A stretch of 64,000 bases of DNA from Clostridiales bacterium. Its GTDB lineage: Bacteria; Bacillota; Clostridia; Oscillospirales; Acutalibacteraceae. Position 1 is the stretch's first letter. Every line of letters begins with the position of its first letter. The notes under the pieces were generated by a model. That model did no database searches. It was given only the letters and a program-made list of their open reading frames with translations, and had not been told where the DNA came from. Below are positions 6,948 to 17,104 of this stretch, one piece after another. The DNA is taken from positions 47,819-111,818 of the forward strand of contig JAJQIJ010000024.1 in the NCBI GenBank assembly GCA_021199275.1, in the 5' to 3' direction. The position numbers and the translations under genes are program-made.

Positions 6948-9098
6948 ATGAAAATCACCTTACCCAACTTAAAGGGCGCGCAAAAAAAGGATGTTAAGAA
7001 GAGAATCAGTGAAAATATTAAAAGCGAAAAATTTCGTTTCGCTCTCGGGGCTATTATTTATTTTTTAACGGCTCTGGCACTTTCGCAAAGCACGGTGCTG
7101 GCAACTGCCGCCCCGTTCGGCGTGGCTTTCACGGCGGTTTCAAAAAAGCATAATTATATTTTTTCCGCGCTGGGGGCAACGCTGGGTTATTTGCTGTTTT
7201 GCCCCGAACATTTTGCAAGATATGCACTGGCAGTGCTTATAGCGGCGCTGGGCGCCATGGCTGGCGAGCTGGCGGGGGCGCGGCGCAGCGCGGTGTTGCC
7301 GTGTTTTATTTCGTTTATAGCGCTTATCGCAACCGGCATAGCAGAAAATGCAAGACTGGGCGTTTTTTTGGCAGATTATGCCATTACGTTAGGCGAAGGA
7401 ATACTGGGCATTGGCGGCGCATATTTTTTTTCAAAAACGCTTGCCCTGAGCCCAAAGCGCATTAAATTAAGGGCAATAGGCACAGCTGAAAGCGCATGCA
7501 TTATAATTTCATTTTCAATTTTACTTATGAGCCTTACCGGGTTGAGCGTTGGCGGAATTTCACCGGCGCGCATAATAGCTGTGCTTGCCATTCTTATTAC
7601 GCTTTTCTATGCAGATGAAAAAGCGGGCGTTTTACTTGCGCTGTGTCTTGGATTTGTAATTTCATTTTCGGGCGGCGACACGCTTTATTTAAGCGGGGCA
7701 TACGGCTTTTCGGCACTTGCTGCGGCGCTGTTTTGCACATTGGGCGCATTTCCCGCCGCGGCGGCATTTTTGCTGTCTGACACGCTTTTCTGCCTGGCGG
7801 CGGGAAGCACATTTGCGCTGTATACGGCGGCAGAGGCTCTTACGGCGGCAATAGTATTTTTGCTGCTGCCAAAGGCGCTGGGCGAAAAAATAGAGGCCGC
7901 TGTAAAAGGTAGGCGTGACAGCACGCCTGACGGGTCGCTCAGAAAAAGCCTGGTGGTGCGCCTGCGCTTTGCAGCCGGCGCCATGAATTATATAAGCGAA
8001 AGCGTTAACGAGGTGCGTGAAAAAATAAGCGACATTAACGCAAGAAAAATGGCGGAAAATGCCGCACGGCTGAGTTCAGACGAATATATAACACAGGAAA
8101 TAATAAATGAAAAGACAAATGACATAAGGCGCGTTGCGGCAGACCAATTTTACTGTGTGTCAGGAATGCTGAGCGACCTTGCAAAGGAATTTGACGAAGC
8201 TCAGAAATTTGACGCCGCAGCCGCAGGGCAGATACGCAGCTTTCTGGGCGACGCTGAAATTTACCCTAAAAACATATCTGTTATAGAGGACTGTTTCGGC
8301 AGATTCAGGGTTGAAATACTGGCAAACCAAAGAGAGGTTTCAATAATTGATTTAAAATATAAAGACGACATTTCAAGAATCTGCGCGCGCTATTTTGAAA
8401 AGGGCAAAATAACACAGTTTGGCAGCCAATCTATTGTTGCATTCAGCGAAAAACCCTGCTATTCGCTTGAAATAGGCTTTGCGCAGCACAGCGCAGAGGG
8501 CAGGCTATGCGGCGACACGGTAAAAGCCGTGAACGACGGCAGGGGCAAAAGCATTCTTATTATAAGCGACGGCATGGGGCGCGGCGGCCGTGCGGCGCTT
8601 GACGGCGCTATGGGCGCGGGGCTTTTGTCAAAGCTGCTTTCAGCCGGCTTTGGTTTTGACAGCGCGTTAAAGGTTGTAAATTCCGCACTGCTTGTAAAGT
8701 CAAATGAGGAAAGCCTGGCAACGCTTGACTGCGCTTCAATAGATATGTACACCGGGCGGGTTGACATTTATAAAGCAGGGGCGCCCGCGTCATATATTAT
8801 AAAAGGAAACAGAGTTACAAAATGCGAACTGGCGTCTATGCCGGCAGGAATTTTGCGCGGCATTGAATTTGCCAAACGCACGGCTGTGCTTGCTGACGGG
8901 GACATAATAATTTTGCTGAGCGACGGCATTACGGAAACCGGCACAGCATGGCTTTCAGCGTTTATGACAGGCTTTGAAAACATGCCGGCGCAGGACATAG
9001 CAGACAATATTTTAAAAGAAGCTCTGAAAGTTGCCCGGGGCACAAAAGAAGACGACATGAGCGTAATAGCCGCAAGGCTTAATAAAAAATATGAATAA
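6948..9098 (+). CDS. spoIIE: Stage II sporulation protein E, PP2C-type phosphatase
   Basis: SpoIIE is a membrane-bound serine phosphatase at the polar septum. It dephosphorylates SpoIIAA and so activates sigma-F in the forespore. The 716 residues begin with a basic segment and about ten hydrophobic helices (about residues 30-310), followed by a linker region. The C-terminal PP2C domain (about 510-716) carries SDGMGRGG and LLSDGITETG, whose aspartates bind the catalytic metals. The start is uncertain: the ATG at 6948 gives MKITLPNLKGAQKKD but has only a weak ribosome binding site, and an in-frame ATG at 6900 is nearer the promoter. The protein is somewhat shorter than the 827-residue Bacillus protein. 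glmS follows after 17 bases. Confidence 0.93.
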   Translation: MKITLPNLKGAQKKDVKKRISENIKSEKFRFALGAIIYFLTALALSQSTVLATAAPFGVAFTAVSKKHNYIFSALGATLGYLLFCPEHFARYALAVLIAALGAMAGELAGARRSAVLPCFISFIALIATGIAENARLGVFLADYAITLGEGILGIGGAYFFSKTLALSPKRIKLRAIGTAESACIIISFSILLMSLTGLSVGGISPARIIAVLAILITLFYADEKAGVLLALCLGFVISFSGGDTLYLSGAYGFSALAAALFCTLGAFPAAAAFLLSDTLFCLAAGSTFALYTAAEALTAAIVFLLLPKALGEKIEAAVKGRRDSTPDGSLRKSLVVRLRFAAGAMNYISESVNEVREKISDINARKMAENAARLSSDEYITQEIINEKTNDIRRVAADQFYCVSGMLSDLAKEFDEAQKFDAAAAGQIRSFLGDAEIYPKNISVIEDCFGRFRVEILANQREVSIIDLKYKDDISRICARYFEKGKITQFGSQSIVAFSEKPCYSLEIGFAQHSAEGRLCGDTVKAVNDGRGKSILIISDGMGRGGRAALDGAMGAGLLSKLLSAGFGFDSALKVVNSALLVKSNEESLATLDCASIDMYTGRVDIYKAGAPASYIIKGNRVTKCELASMPAGILRGIEFAKRTAVLADGDIIILLSDGITETGTAWLSAFMTGFENMPAQDIADNILKEALKVARGTKEDDMSVIAARLNKKYE

Positions 9099-9115
9099 AA
9101 ACCGGGGTGAAAACC

Positions 9116-10933
9116 ATGTGCGGAATAGTTGGTTATATAGGAAAAAGCGAAGCCACCGGCATGCTTATTGAAGGGCTGAAAAGCCTGGAATACCGCGGCT
9201 ATGACAGCGGCGGCGTGGCAGTGTCAGACAACGGGCGGCTGCAGGTTGTAAAGGCAAAGGGCGAAATAAAAAATTTGCGCTCGAAGCTGCGCGGCAACGA
9301 GCCTGCCGGGCACCTTGGAATAGGCCACACGCGCTGGGCAACGCACGGCGCGGCAAATGAAATAAACGCGCACCCGCATTGCAGCCCCCATTTTGCGGTT
9401 GTGCACAACGGCATTATTGAAAATTACAAGGAAATAAAAGAAAGCCTTGCAATGAATTCAATTACATTTGAAAGTGAAACAGACACAGAAGTCATTCCGA
9501 AACTGTTGGAACTTAATTATGAGGGCGACGTTTTAGACGCTTTGAAAAAAACCATAAAGCTGCTACAGGGCTCTTATGCGCTGGGCATAATATGCACAGA
9601 CGAGCCGGAAACCCTTTACTGCGCAAAAAAAGCTTCGCCGTTAATAATAGGGCTGGGGCAGGGTGAAAACTTTATAGCGTCTGACATAAACGCGCTCTCA
9701 GCTCACACAAGCGAAGCCGTTTATCTGGACGACGGCGAAACGGCAAAAATAACCGCGCATGAAATAACGGTTTATGACCGGGCGTTTTCGCGCGTGGAAA
9801 AGGAAATAAAAAAAATAAACGCCGCAGCCGAAAAAACGGGCAAGGCGGGCTTTCGCCACTATATGTTAAAGGAAATATACGAACAGACTGCGGCAGTGCA
9901 GAAAACGCTTTTGTCAATTACGAAAGACGGCGAAGTCTGTTTTGAAAATTTCCCTTACAGCGACTCTGACATAAAGCAGCTTGAAAGGGTTTATATAATA
10001 GGCTGCGGGTCTGCATATAACGTAAGCTTAATTGCCAAATATAATTTTGAAAAAATTGCCGGCATAGCTGCATTTGCGCAATATGCCGGGGAATTCAGAT
10101 ATGAAGACACGCCGCTTAACGGGCGCTGCCTTGTTATTGCGGTAAGCCAAAGCGGCGAAACGGCTGACACGCTGGCCGCGCTGAAAAAGGCTAAAGGCGC
10201 CGGCACGAAAACCATAAGCATTGTCAACGTTTCAGAAAGTTCCATTTCAAAAATGAGCTCATACAACATTCAAACTCTGGCAGGGGCAGAAATTTCCGTT
10301 GCAACCACAAAAGCATTTTCATGCCAACTGGCAGCGCTTAACATGCTGTGCCTTTATATTGCGCTAAGGCGCGGTGGCTGCACAGAGGTTTTCAGCGAAA
10401 TAGCGGTTAATATGAGCCTTATGCTGCCGAAAAAATATGAACAGATTTTTCAGCTTGAAAATCAAATAAAAGAGCTTGCTTATGAAATTAAAAATATGGA
10501 CAGCTGCTTTTTCCTTGGCAGAAACACAGATTACGCCGCCGCTCTTGAGGGCGCGTTAAAGCTAAAGGAAATCAGCTATATCAACTGCGTGGGTTACCCT
10601 GCAAGCGAGCTCAAGCACGGCACAATAAGCCTTATTGAAAAAGGCACTGTGTGCATTGGGCTTGTCAGCAGCGAAGATATTCTTAACAAAACCGTTTCAA
10701 ACCTTGCAGAGGTGGCGGCAAGGGGCGCAGAGGTAATTGTGTTTGCCCCGCGCAGCATGGCGCAAAGTCTTGCGCGTTTCGGCAAAGTCATTTCTTACCC
10801 TGATTCAATTCCGCTGCTAAATGTGCAGCTTGAAATAATTGAGCTGCAGCTGCTTGCATATCATGTGGCAAATGAAAAAGGCCTGCCCATTGACAAGCCG
10901 CGAAATCTTGCAAAGTCAGTTACCGTTGAATAA
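9116..10933 (+). CDS. glmS: Glutamine--fructose-6-phosphate aminotransferase (isomerizing)
   Basis: GlmS makes glucosamine-6-phosphate from fructose-6-phosphate and glutamine, the first step towards UDP-GlcNAc and peptidoglycan. The 605-residue protein starts MCGIVGYIG, so the essential N-terminal cysteine of the class II glutaminase is exposed after removal of methionine. This decides the ATG at 9116 over the GTG at 9107, and GGGGTGA lies five bases before it. The glutaminase domain covers about 1-225. Two SIS sugar-isomerase domains follow, with GCGSAYN and SQSGETADT in the first. The end, DKPRNLAKSVTVE, is typical. The gene sits 17 bases after spoIIE, so there is no room for a glmS ribozyme leader. 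A terminator follows. Confidence 0.97.
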   Translation: MCGIVGYIGKSEATGMLIEGLKSLEYRGYDSGGVAVSDNGRLQVVKAKGEIKNLRSKLRGNEPAGHLGIGHTRWATHGAANEINAHPHCSPHFAVVHNGIIENYKEIKESLAMNSITFESETDTEVIPKLLELNYEGDVLDALKKTIKLLQGSYALGIICTDEPETLYCAKKASPLIIGLGQGENFIASDINALSAHTSEAVYLDDGETAKITAHEITVYDRAFSRVEKEIKKINAAAEKTGKAGFRHYMLKEIYEQTAAVQKTLLSITKDGEVCFENFPYSDSDIKQLERVYIIGCGSAYNVSLIAKYNFEKIAGIAAFAQYAGEFRYEDTPLNGRCLVIAVSQSGETADTLAALKKAKGAGTKTISIVNVSESSISKMSSYNIQTLAGAEISVATTKAFSCQLAALNMLCLYIALRRGGCTEVFSEIAVNMSLMLPKKYEQIFQLENQIKELAYEIKNMDSCFFLGRNTDYAAALEGALKLKEISYINCVGYPASELKHGTISLIEKGTVCIGLVSSEDILNKTVSNLAEVAARGAEVIVFAPRSMAQSLARFGKVISYPDSIPLLNVQLEIIELQLLAYHVANEKGLPIDKPRNLAKSVTVE

Positions 10934-10935
10934 CT

Positions 10936-10967
10936 AAAAAAAAGCGCCCATTGCGGCGCTTTTTTTG
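10936..10967 (+). terminator. Terminator after glmS
   Basis: The stem AGCGCC (10943-10948) / GGCGCT (10955-10960) is flanked by A and T tracts. A second hairpin, CCCGGCAGC/GCTGCCGGG, follows at about 10977-11000. Confidence 0.85.
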
Positions 10968-11128
10968 TGGTTAAATCCCGGCAGCAAAACAGCTGCCGGG
11001 CTCTGCAATGTCTTTAATAAGGACTTAAAAGTCATTTTTACCAAACGCACCGCCCCGCACCAATGCCGAAGTGCGGGCGGGCGGTTAAACAAGTTTTAAA
11101 CTCTGCATTTTCGGTGTGCCGTGCCGAT

Positions 11129-11890
11129 TTATGCGGTAACTTTGAGTGACAAACGCAGTCTGTCAGCAATCATGGCAATAAATTCGCTGTTTGTCGGCTT
11201 GCCGCGCTGGCTTTGAATTGTATAACCGAAAAAGGAAGAAAGCACTTCAACATCGCCGCGGCTCCACGCCACCTCAATGGCATGGCGCATTGCCCTTTCC
11301 ACCCTTGATGAAGTAGAGGAATACATCTTTGCCACTGTTGGGTACAGCCGCTTTGTAACCGCGTCAAGCATGTCACTGTTGTCTACACACAGCCTTATGG
11401 CAGTGCGCAGATACTGATAGCCTTTTATGTGCGCAGGAACACCTATCTGGTGCAAAATTTCAGTTATTACAACGTCAATATCTGCATCAGCGGAAATTTC
11501 TGCTTTTTTCTTTTCAAGCCGCCAATTAGACAAGCGTTCAATTCTTTTGGCAACGGATTTCGCTGTTACGGGCTTGATAAAGAAATAATCTGCCCCGGCG
11601 TTAATCATTTGCTCTTCAAAGCTTGGGTTGCTGACCGAAGACAGTAACAAAACCAAAGGGCGCTTAGTCAACGCTTCATTGATATGCTCAAGAACTTCAA
11701 GCCCATCCGCATTGGACATAAATACGTCCATAAGGACCGCGTCAAAATGCTGCGAATCAAGCAGCGCCATAACGCGTTCCCCATCTTTTCCTGCCAACAC
11801 TGCGGAAAAGCCGAAAACCTCGAGTTCCTTCTTACAATCCCTGCCAAATGATGTGTCATCTGCAATAAGAACCTTAAATTTCATGCTCAT
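11129..11890 (-). CDS. spo0A: Sporulation master response regulator Spo0A
   Basis: Spo0A is the phosphorelay-controlled transcription factor that commits the cell to sporulation. The 253-residue protein starts [12 protein letters not shown]. The receiver domain (about 1-120) has the acidic pair at residues 11-12, the phosphoacceptor aspartate near residue 55 in AVLMDVFM and the conserved lysine in FIKPV. The C-terminal Spo0A effector domain carries HIKGYQYLR and the recognition helix [16 protein letters not shown] chose the ATG at 11890 because GAAAGGCAG lies upstream and the family N-terminus begins here; the frame remains open 31 codons further without similarity. The promoter at 11974-12002 agrees with this start. 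A GC-rich inverted repeat downstream (11051-11083) may end the transcript. Confidence 0.96.
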   Translation of the reverse strand: MSMKFKVLIADDTSFGRDCKKELEVFGFSAVLAGKDGERVMALLDSQHFDAVLMDVFMSNADGLEVLEHINEALTKRPLVLLLSSVSNPSFEEQMINAGADYFFIKPVTAKSVAKRIERLSNWRLEKKKAEISADADIDVVITEILHQIGVPAHIKGYQYLRTAIRLCVDNSDMLDAVTKRLYPTVAKMYSSTSSRVERAMRHAIEVAWSRGDVEVLSSFFGYTIQSQRGKPTNSEFIAMIADRLRLSLKVTA

Positions 11891-11973
11891 TATAATCTGC
11901 CTTTCAGTCCATAGGCAAAAGCCCGGACAATAGATTATCTCCCTTATCATACGCAGCGGTGAACACCATTTAT

Positions 11974-12002
11974 AGATTAACACACTTTTTTATAAATTTC
12001 AA
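11974..12002 (-). promoter_or_regulatory. Sigma-A-type promoter of spo0A
   Basis: On the minus strand TTGAAA (11997-12002), a 17-base spacer and TAATCT (11974-11979) lie about 84 bases before the chosen start, in very AT-rich DNA. Confidence 0.6.
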
Positions 12003-12136
12003 TACTTTTTTTCACTTTTTTTCGTATTTTTATTAATTTTCTTAACTTTTTTGCATTTTGACAAAAATCTTTAACATTTTAATACTGTTTTTATTAAAAT
12101 TATTGTTAAAATATCTATTTGTGCAATTACAAACAG

Positions 12137-12164
12137 AAACGCCATGCTTTAACGCATGGCGTTT
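12137..12164 (-). terminator. Terminator at the end of the DUF624 gene
   Basis: The inverted repeat AAACGCCATGC / GCATGGCGTTT has an 11-base-pair stem and a six-base loop. The TAA stop codon of the gene (12149-12151) lies inside the loop. Confidence 0.65.
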
Positions 12165-12790
12165 ATTGTGCAATAAGAGCCTAAAAGAGAGCAAAGTGAA
12201 AAATAAAACAAAAGCAAAACGATTATTGTATAAGGAAAAAAGAAGAAAACAATTAAACTCATAATAAAAACCGCCGAAAATGATAAAAAAGTCGATTTCA
12301 TATTATAAACGCTTAGTAAAAATGCTTTTTTGGCGATTTGCCCAAAAGAGCCTTTTTCTAAAGTAATTAAGTAAAAAAAATAAGGCGTTACAAGCAAAAT
12401 AAAAAAAACAGCCGAAACCGAAATAAGCGCTGCGATTTTAAAAAAGCAAATACTTTCAGACAGTTCAGAATAAAAAAGCGCCGAAAAGCAGATAATTAAG
12501 AAAGGAATGAACACCGCCAAGCCTGCCGGGCAGGCGCGTTTGAAATATTTTTTAAAATAATGAAAATACTGCCAAAACACCGCCACGGGTCTGTCAAGCA
12601 CCATCAATGCCGTTATTTTGCCGGCAGCCGCAAGAGACGCGCCCACGGTAAAAAGCGGCAGCGATGTCAAAATAAACAGCAAATTCAGCGCAACCAAGTC
12701 AAAGAAATTGTAAAACACCAGCTGGAAAATGCGCGCCGCCCCCTTTTTAGGCTCATAGCGCACGGTTTTTTCAAAATTAAAAAGCTTCAT
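12149..12790 (-). CDS. DUF624 (YesL-like) membrane protein
   Basis: This is a 213-residue integral membrane protein with about five hydrophobic helices, starting MKLFNFEKTVRYEPKKGAAR. The family is usually found beside carbohydrate ABC transporters, often near binding-protein genes, but its role is not known. An AAGGTGA ribosome binding site precedes the ATG at 12790. The gene is divergent from the malto-oligosaccharide operon, which fits the usual context. Its codons are rich in A and T, and runs of phenylalanine are conspicuous in the helices. The assignment to DUF624 is from the overall pattern and context, without a search. Confidence 0.7.
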   Translation of the reverse strand: MKLFNFEKTVRYEPKKGAARIFQLVFYNFFDLVALNLLFILTSLPLFTVGASLAAAGKITALMVLDRPVAVFWQYFHYFKKYFKRACPAGLAVFIPFLIICFSALFYSELSESICFFKIAALISVSAVFFILLVTPYFFYLITLEKGSFGQIAKKAFLLSVYNMKSTFLSFSAVFIMSLIVFFFFPYTIIVLLLFYFSLCSLLGSYCTINAMR

Positions 12791-12871
12791 ATATTCACCT
12801 TACATATGCCTGATATTTTAATTATGCATATTTTTTTAAAATAATATTCGATTAATAAAAGAGGAATAATT

Positions 12872-14233
12872 ATGAACATCTTAAAAAGATTTGCTTGCCT
12901 TGTGGCGGCGGCACTGTTTTCGGGGGTTTTCCTTACGGCATGTTCCGGCGGCACAGCCGGCACTGAAAACAGCGGCAGCGTTACAGTAAGATATCTTAAT
13001 TTCAAGCCTGAAATTGCAGATAAATATGAAGAAATAGCCCAAATATATGAACAGGAAACGGGTGTGAAAGTAATTGTTGAAACAGCCGCCAATAATGTTT
13101 ATGAACAGACTTTGGCGGCAAAAATGGCAACGTCTGACGCACCCACAATTTTTCAGGTGAACGGGCCCAAGGGCTATGCGGCGTGGAAAGATTACTGCGC
13201 TGACCTTTCGGGCACAGACATATATCAGCACCTGACAGACCAAAGCATGGCCATTTCAAATGCAGGCGGCGTTTGGGCGGTGCCCTATGTGGTAGAGGGT
13301 TACGGAATAATATATAACAACGCCATTATGGAAAAATATTTTGCGCTTGATGAAAAGGCAACCGACTATAATTCAATGGACGAAATAAACAATTTTGAAG
13401 CGCTCAGCGCAGTTGCAGAAGACATGCAAAAAAACAAAGACGCCCTTGGTATTGACGGCGTATTCGCTTCCACTTCGCTGAAATCGGGCGAAGACTGGCG
13501 CTGGCAGACGCACCTGCTGAGCATTGCGGTTTATTATGAATTCCTTGACAGGGGCGTTGACCTGACTTCAGACGAAACAGCCACGCTTGATTTCACCTAT
13601 TCGCAATATTATAAAAATATATTTGACCTTTACACAGACAATTCCGTAACAGAAAAATCTGCCTTGGGTAAAAAGCTGGTTGACGAATCCATGGCTGAAT
13701 TTGCCACCGGCAAAGCCGCCATGGTGCAAAACGGCAACTGGGCATGGAGCCAAATAAGCGAAACAGACGGAAACATTGTGTCTGAAGAAGACATCAAATT
13801 TCTGCCGATTTATATGGGTGTTGACGGCGAGGAAAGCCAGGGCATTTGCATTGGCACCGAAAATTACCTTGCAATTAATTCAACGGCTTCTGACGCCGAA
13901 CAGGCAGCGGCGGCGGACTTTATATATTGGCTGTTTTCAAGCGATGTGGGAAAGGAATATGTTGTAAACGAGCTTGGATTTATAGCGCCATTTGACACTT
14001 TTGATGAAAGCGAGTCGCCGTCTGACCCGCTGGCGCGGGAAATTATGAGCTGGATGAACAACGACAATGTTGAAAACATTGACTGGGTGTTTACAATATT
14101 CCCAAGCCAGACGTTTAAAGACGACGTGGGCTCTGCGCTGCTGCAATATGTTCAGGGCTCAAAAACATGGGGAGAGGTTGAAGATGTTGTGGTTAAAAAA
14201 TGGGCAAGCGAATATGAAGCGTCTTCAGATTAA
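12872..14233 (+). CDS. Sugar ABC transporter substrate-binding lipoprotein (maltodextrin type)
   Basis: This is the extracellular binding protein of a carbohydrate ABC importer (family 1, MalE-like). The 453 residues start with a lipoprotein signal peptide ending in the lipobox LTAC (cysteine near residue 24), followed by a flexible SGGTAGTENSGS linker. The mature domain has the solute-binding fold with features such as WAVPYVVEGYGIIYN (about 140) and KAAMVQNGNWAW (about 280). An AAGAGGAAT ribosome binding site precedes the ATG. It heads the operon binding protein, two permeases, ATPase, malQ and glgP. The two enzymes at the end make malto-oligosaccharides the most likely cargo; this is inference from context. 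Confidence 0.88.
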   Translation: MNILKRFACLVAAALFSGVFLTACSGGTAGTENSGSVTVRYLNFKPEIADKYEEIAQIYEQETGVKVIVETAANNVYEQTLAAKMATSDAPTIFQVNGPKGYAAWKDYCADLSGTDIYQHLTDQSMAISNAGGVWAVPYVVEGYGIIYNNAIMEKYFALDEKATDYNSMDEINNFEALSAVAEDMQKNKDALGIDGVFASTSLKSGEDWRWQTHLLSIAVYYEFLDRGVDLTSDETATLDFTYSQYYKNIFDLYTDNSVTEKSALGKKLVDESMAEFATGKAAMVQNGNWAWSQISETDGNIVSEEDIKFLPIYMGVDGEESQGICIGTENYLAINSTASDAEQAAAADFIYWLFSSDVGKEYVVNELGFIAPFDTFDESESPSDPLAREIMSWMNNDNVENIDWVFTIFPSQTFKDDVGSALLQYVQGSKTWGEVEDVVVKKWASEYEASSD

Positions 14234-14283
14234 GAAAAGCCGTTAACACCCTTTTATTGAAACCGAAAAGGAAATGTAAAAAC

Positions 14284-15129
14284 ATGAAAAAAACGCTTAA
14301 CAAATATTTTCCGGTGTTTGCCCTGCCCACCCTGCTGGCATTTATAATTGCTTTTCTGGCGCCGTTTATAATGGGAATAATTTTGTCTTTTACAAAATTT
14401 ACCACGGTTACAAACGCAAGCTGGGTGGGGCTTGACAATTATATAAAGGCATTTACCGGCGACGAAACATTTTTAAATTCACTTTGGTTTACAGTGAAAT
14501 TTACCGTGGTGTCTGTTATTTCGGTAAACGTGCTTGCATTTTTACTGGCGCTTGTTCTGACGCGCGGAATTCGCGGCACCAACTTGTTTAGAACTATATT
14601 TTTTATGCCAAACCTGATAGGCGGAATAGTTTTGGGGTATATATGGAACCTTATAATAAACGGCGTGCTGGAAAAGTTCGGCGTTGACATAACCTTTGCC
14701 GCGAAATATGGGTTTTGGGGGCTTGTGGTTATTATGAACTGGCAGATGATAGGCTATATGATGGTGATTTATATAGCCGGGCTGCAAAATATTCCGCAAG
14801 AGCTCAACGAAGCCGCCGCAATAGACGGCGCCGGGCATTTGCAAAGGCTTAGGTATGTAACCGTGCCAATGGTAATGCCGTCAATCACAATATGCACATT
14901 TTTAACTTTGTCAAATTCATTTAAGCTGTTTGACCAGAATTTGGCACTGACTGCCGGAGCTCCGGCAAGGGAAACGGAAATGCTGGCGCTTAACATTTAC
15001 AACACCTTTTACGGCAGAACCGGCTGGCAGGGAGTCGGGCAGGCGAAGGCGGTTATCTTTTTCATAATAGTGGCGCTGATTGCATTTATTCAGCTAAAGC
15101 TCACGTCAAAAAAAGAGGTTGAAAGCTAA
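14284..15129 (+). CDS. Sugar ABC transporter permease (MalF type)
   Basis: This is the first of two inner-membrane permeases of the carbohydrate importer. The 281 residues start MKKTLNKYFPVFALPTLLAF and have six hydrophobic helices. The EAA loop that contacts the ATPase is ELNEAAAIDGAGHLQRLRYVTVP (broken here: NEAAAIDGAG near residue 184). The ATG at 14284 is preceded by AAGGAAA; an in-frame TTG at 14257 precedes that site and is unlikely. Its stop overlaps the start of the next permease (TAATG), which indicates coupled translation. Confidence 0.9.
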   Translation: MKKTLNKYFPVFALPTLLAFIIAFLAPFIMGIILSFTKFTTVTNASWVGLDNYIKAFTGDETFLNSLWFTVKFTVVSVISVNVLAFLLALVLTRGIRGTNLFRTIFFMPNLIGGIVLGYIWNLIINGVLEKFGVDITFAAKYGFWGLVVIMNWQMIGYMMVIYIAGLQNIPQELNEAAAIDGAGHLQRLRYVTVPMVMPSITICTFLTLSNSFKLFDQNLALTAGAPARETEMLALNIYNTFYGRTGWQGVGQAKAVIFFIIVALIAFIQLKLTSKKEVES

Positions 15130-15965
15130 TGCAAAAGAAAAAAGCGGCAAATGCTGCGCTGACTGTAATAATGGCTCTGCTGAGCGCGCTGTTTTTAGCC
15201 CCCATTTTTATAGTGCTTATGAATTCGTTTAAAACGAAATTCAACATTATTTCAAGCCCGTTCAGCTTTCCTGACTCTGACACGTTTGCGGGCATACAAA
15301 ACTATATAAACGGCATTAATTCGTCAGGCATAATTACTGCATTTTTCAGGTCTCTGTTTATAACCGTGTGTTCGGTGGCAGTGCTGGTTATCTGTTCGGC
15401 AATGGCGGCGTGGTATATTGTAAGGGTGAAGTCGCGCTTTACAAAGCTTATGTATTATTTATTTGTTTTCAGCATGATAGTGCCGTTTCAAATGGTTATG
15501 TACACCATGACTTACACGGTGACTTCGCTAAAGCTTAACAACCTTATAGGCATTATTTTTGTTTATCTGGGATTTGGCGCCGGGCTGTCTGTTTTTATGA
15601 TGAGCGGTTTTATAAAAAGCGTGCCGCTTGAAATAGAAGAGGCTGCCATGATTGACGGCTGTTCGCCGCTGCAAACATTTTTTATGGTGGTGTTCCCCAT
15701 TTTAAAGCCGACTGCCATAACCGTTGCCATATTAAACGCCATGTGGATATGGAACGACTATTTGCTGCCGTATTTAATTTTGGGCACGTCGCAAAAAACC
15801 ATGCCCGTTGCAATTCAGCTGGCGATGCAGGGCGCTTATGGCGCAGTGGACTGGGGCGGTTTTATGGCAATGCTGGTAATAGCCATAATTCCTATTGTTA
15901 TTTTCTATCTGTTTTGCCAAAGATATATTATTGAGGGCGTTGTGGCAGGCGCAGTAAAGGGCTGA
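15129..15965 (+). CDS. Sugar ABC transporter permease (MalG type)
   Basis: This is the second permease of the carbohydrate importer, with 278 residues and six hydrophobic helices. Its EAA loop is EIEEAAMIDGCSPLQTFFMVVFP-like, with EEAAMIDGCS near residue 172. The first base of its ATG is the last base of the preceding stop codon. The ATPase gene follows after 47 bases. The order MalE-, MalF-, MalG-like is standard for malto-oligosaccharide importers. Confidence 0.9.
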   Translation: MQKKKAANAALTVIMALLSALFLAPIFIVLMNSFKTKFNIISSPFSFPDSDTFAGIQNYINGINSSGIITAFFRSLFITVCSVAVLVICSAMAAWYIVRVKSRFTKLMYYLFVFSMIVPFQMVMYTMTYTVTSLKLNNLIGIIFVYLGFGAGLSVFMMSGFIKSVPLEIEEAAMIDGCSPLQTFFMVVFPILKPTAITVAILNAMWIWNDYLLPYLILGTSQKTMPVAIQLAMQGAYGAVDWGGFMAMLVIAIIPIVIFYLFCQRYIIEGVVAGAVKG

Positions 15966-16012
15966 CGGCAGAGCATGTCTTAATTTCATAAGGAAGGAAA
16001 GGCTGTGAAAAA

Positions 16013-17104
16013 ATGGCTTCAATTCATTTTAAAAATGTAACAAAGGTATTTGACGGCAAAACAACTGTCATTGAAAACTTAAATCTGGAAATCACAGACA
16101 AGGAATTTGTGATACTTGTGGGCCCGTCGGGCTGCGGAAAATCAACAACGCTGAGAATGATTGCCGGGCTTGAAGACATAACCGCCGGCGAGCTTTATAT
16201 AGGCGACAAGCTTGTAAACGGCATGTCGCCAAAAGACAGAGACATTGCAATGGTGTTTCAAAGCTATGCCCTGTACCCGCATATGACTGTTTATAAAAAC
16301 ATGGCGTTTGGCTTAAAGCTAAGAAAAGTGCCCAAAGATGAAATTGACCGAAAGGTGCGCCGCGCCGCCGAAATACTGGACATTGAACAATATCTTAACA
16401 GAAAGCCGCGCGCGCTTTCAGGCGGCCAGCGGCAAAGAGTTGCGCTGGGCAGGGCAATGGTGCGCGAGCCCAAAGTTTTTCTGCTTGACGAGCCGTTGTC
16501 AAACCTTGACGCAAAGCTGCGGGCAGAAATGCGAAATCAAATCACAGAACTGCACAGGCAGTTAAAAACCACATTTGTTTATGTCACGCATGACCAGGTG
16601 GAAGCCATGACCATGGCAGACCGAATTGTTGTTATGAAAGACGGGGTCATTCAACAGTCAGACACCCCGCAGCACCTTTATAACCACCCGCAAAACACAT
16701 TTGTGGCGGGCTTTATAGGCACGCCGCGAATGAATTTTATAAACGCCGATGTAAGCTTAAAGGGGCAGCAGCTGTTTGTGCATTTCGGCGAATTTGAACT
16801 GGCAGTGCCGCAAAGAATGGCTGAAAGCCTTAGAATTTATGATAAACGCAAAGTGATTTTGGGCATTAGGTCTGAAGATTTACAAAGCGGCGTGAAAAAC
16901 GGAGCTAAAATCAAACTTAAGGTTGACAGCTTTGAACTTATGGGCAATGAAATAAATGTATATTCGCAAATAGGCGCCAGCCATATTATTGCTAAAGCTC
17001 CGCCGAGTATGGAAATAAAAGAAAACGAAATTATGGACTTTTTTATAAACACCGAAAGGCTGCACATTTTTGACATTGAAACGGAAAGATTGATTTGTGA
17101 TTAA
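16013..17104 (+). CDS. msmX: Sugar ABC transporter ATPase (MsmX/UgpC type)
   Basis: This is the ATP-hydrolysing subunit that powers the carbohydrate importer; MsmX-type ATPases may serve several importers in one cell. The 363 residues carry Walker [10 protein letters not shown] (37-45), the Q-loop in [12 protein letters not shown], the signature LSGGQRQR (about 136), Walker B VFLLDEP (about 155) and the H-loop in [11 protein letters not shown]-terminal TOBE-like regulatory region follows from about 235. The ATG follows a GGAAAGG ribosome binding site. The last eight bases overlap the GTG start of malQ, a sign of translational coupling with the degradation enzymes. Confidence 0.92.
   Translation: MASIHFKNVTKVFDGKTTVIENLNLEITDKEFVILVGPSGCGKSTTLRMIAGLEDITAGELYIGDKLVNGMSPKDRDIAMVFQSYALYPHMTVYKNMAFGLKLRKVPKDEIDRKVRRAAEILDIEQYLNRKPRALSGGQRQRVALGRAMVREPKVFLLDEPLSNLDAKLRAEMRNQITELHRQLKTTFVYVTHDQVEAMTMADRIVVMKDGVIQQSDTPQHLYNHPQNTFVAGFIGTPRMNFINADVSLKGQQLFVHFGEFELAVPQRMAESLRIYDKRKVILGIRSEDLQSGVKNGAKIKLKVDSFELMGNEINVYSQIGASHIIAKAPPSMEIKENEIMDFFINTERLHIFDIETERLICD

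Noticed and set aside
8900..9115. glmS ribozyme upstream of glmS
   Set aside because: glmS starts 17 bases after the spoIIE stop, so the required ~150-base non-coding leader is absent and no ribozyme core is visible in the end of spoIIE.
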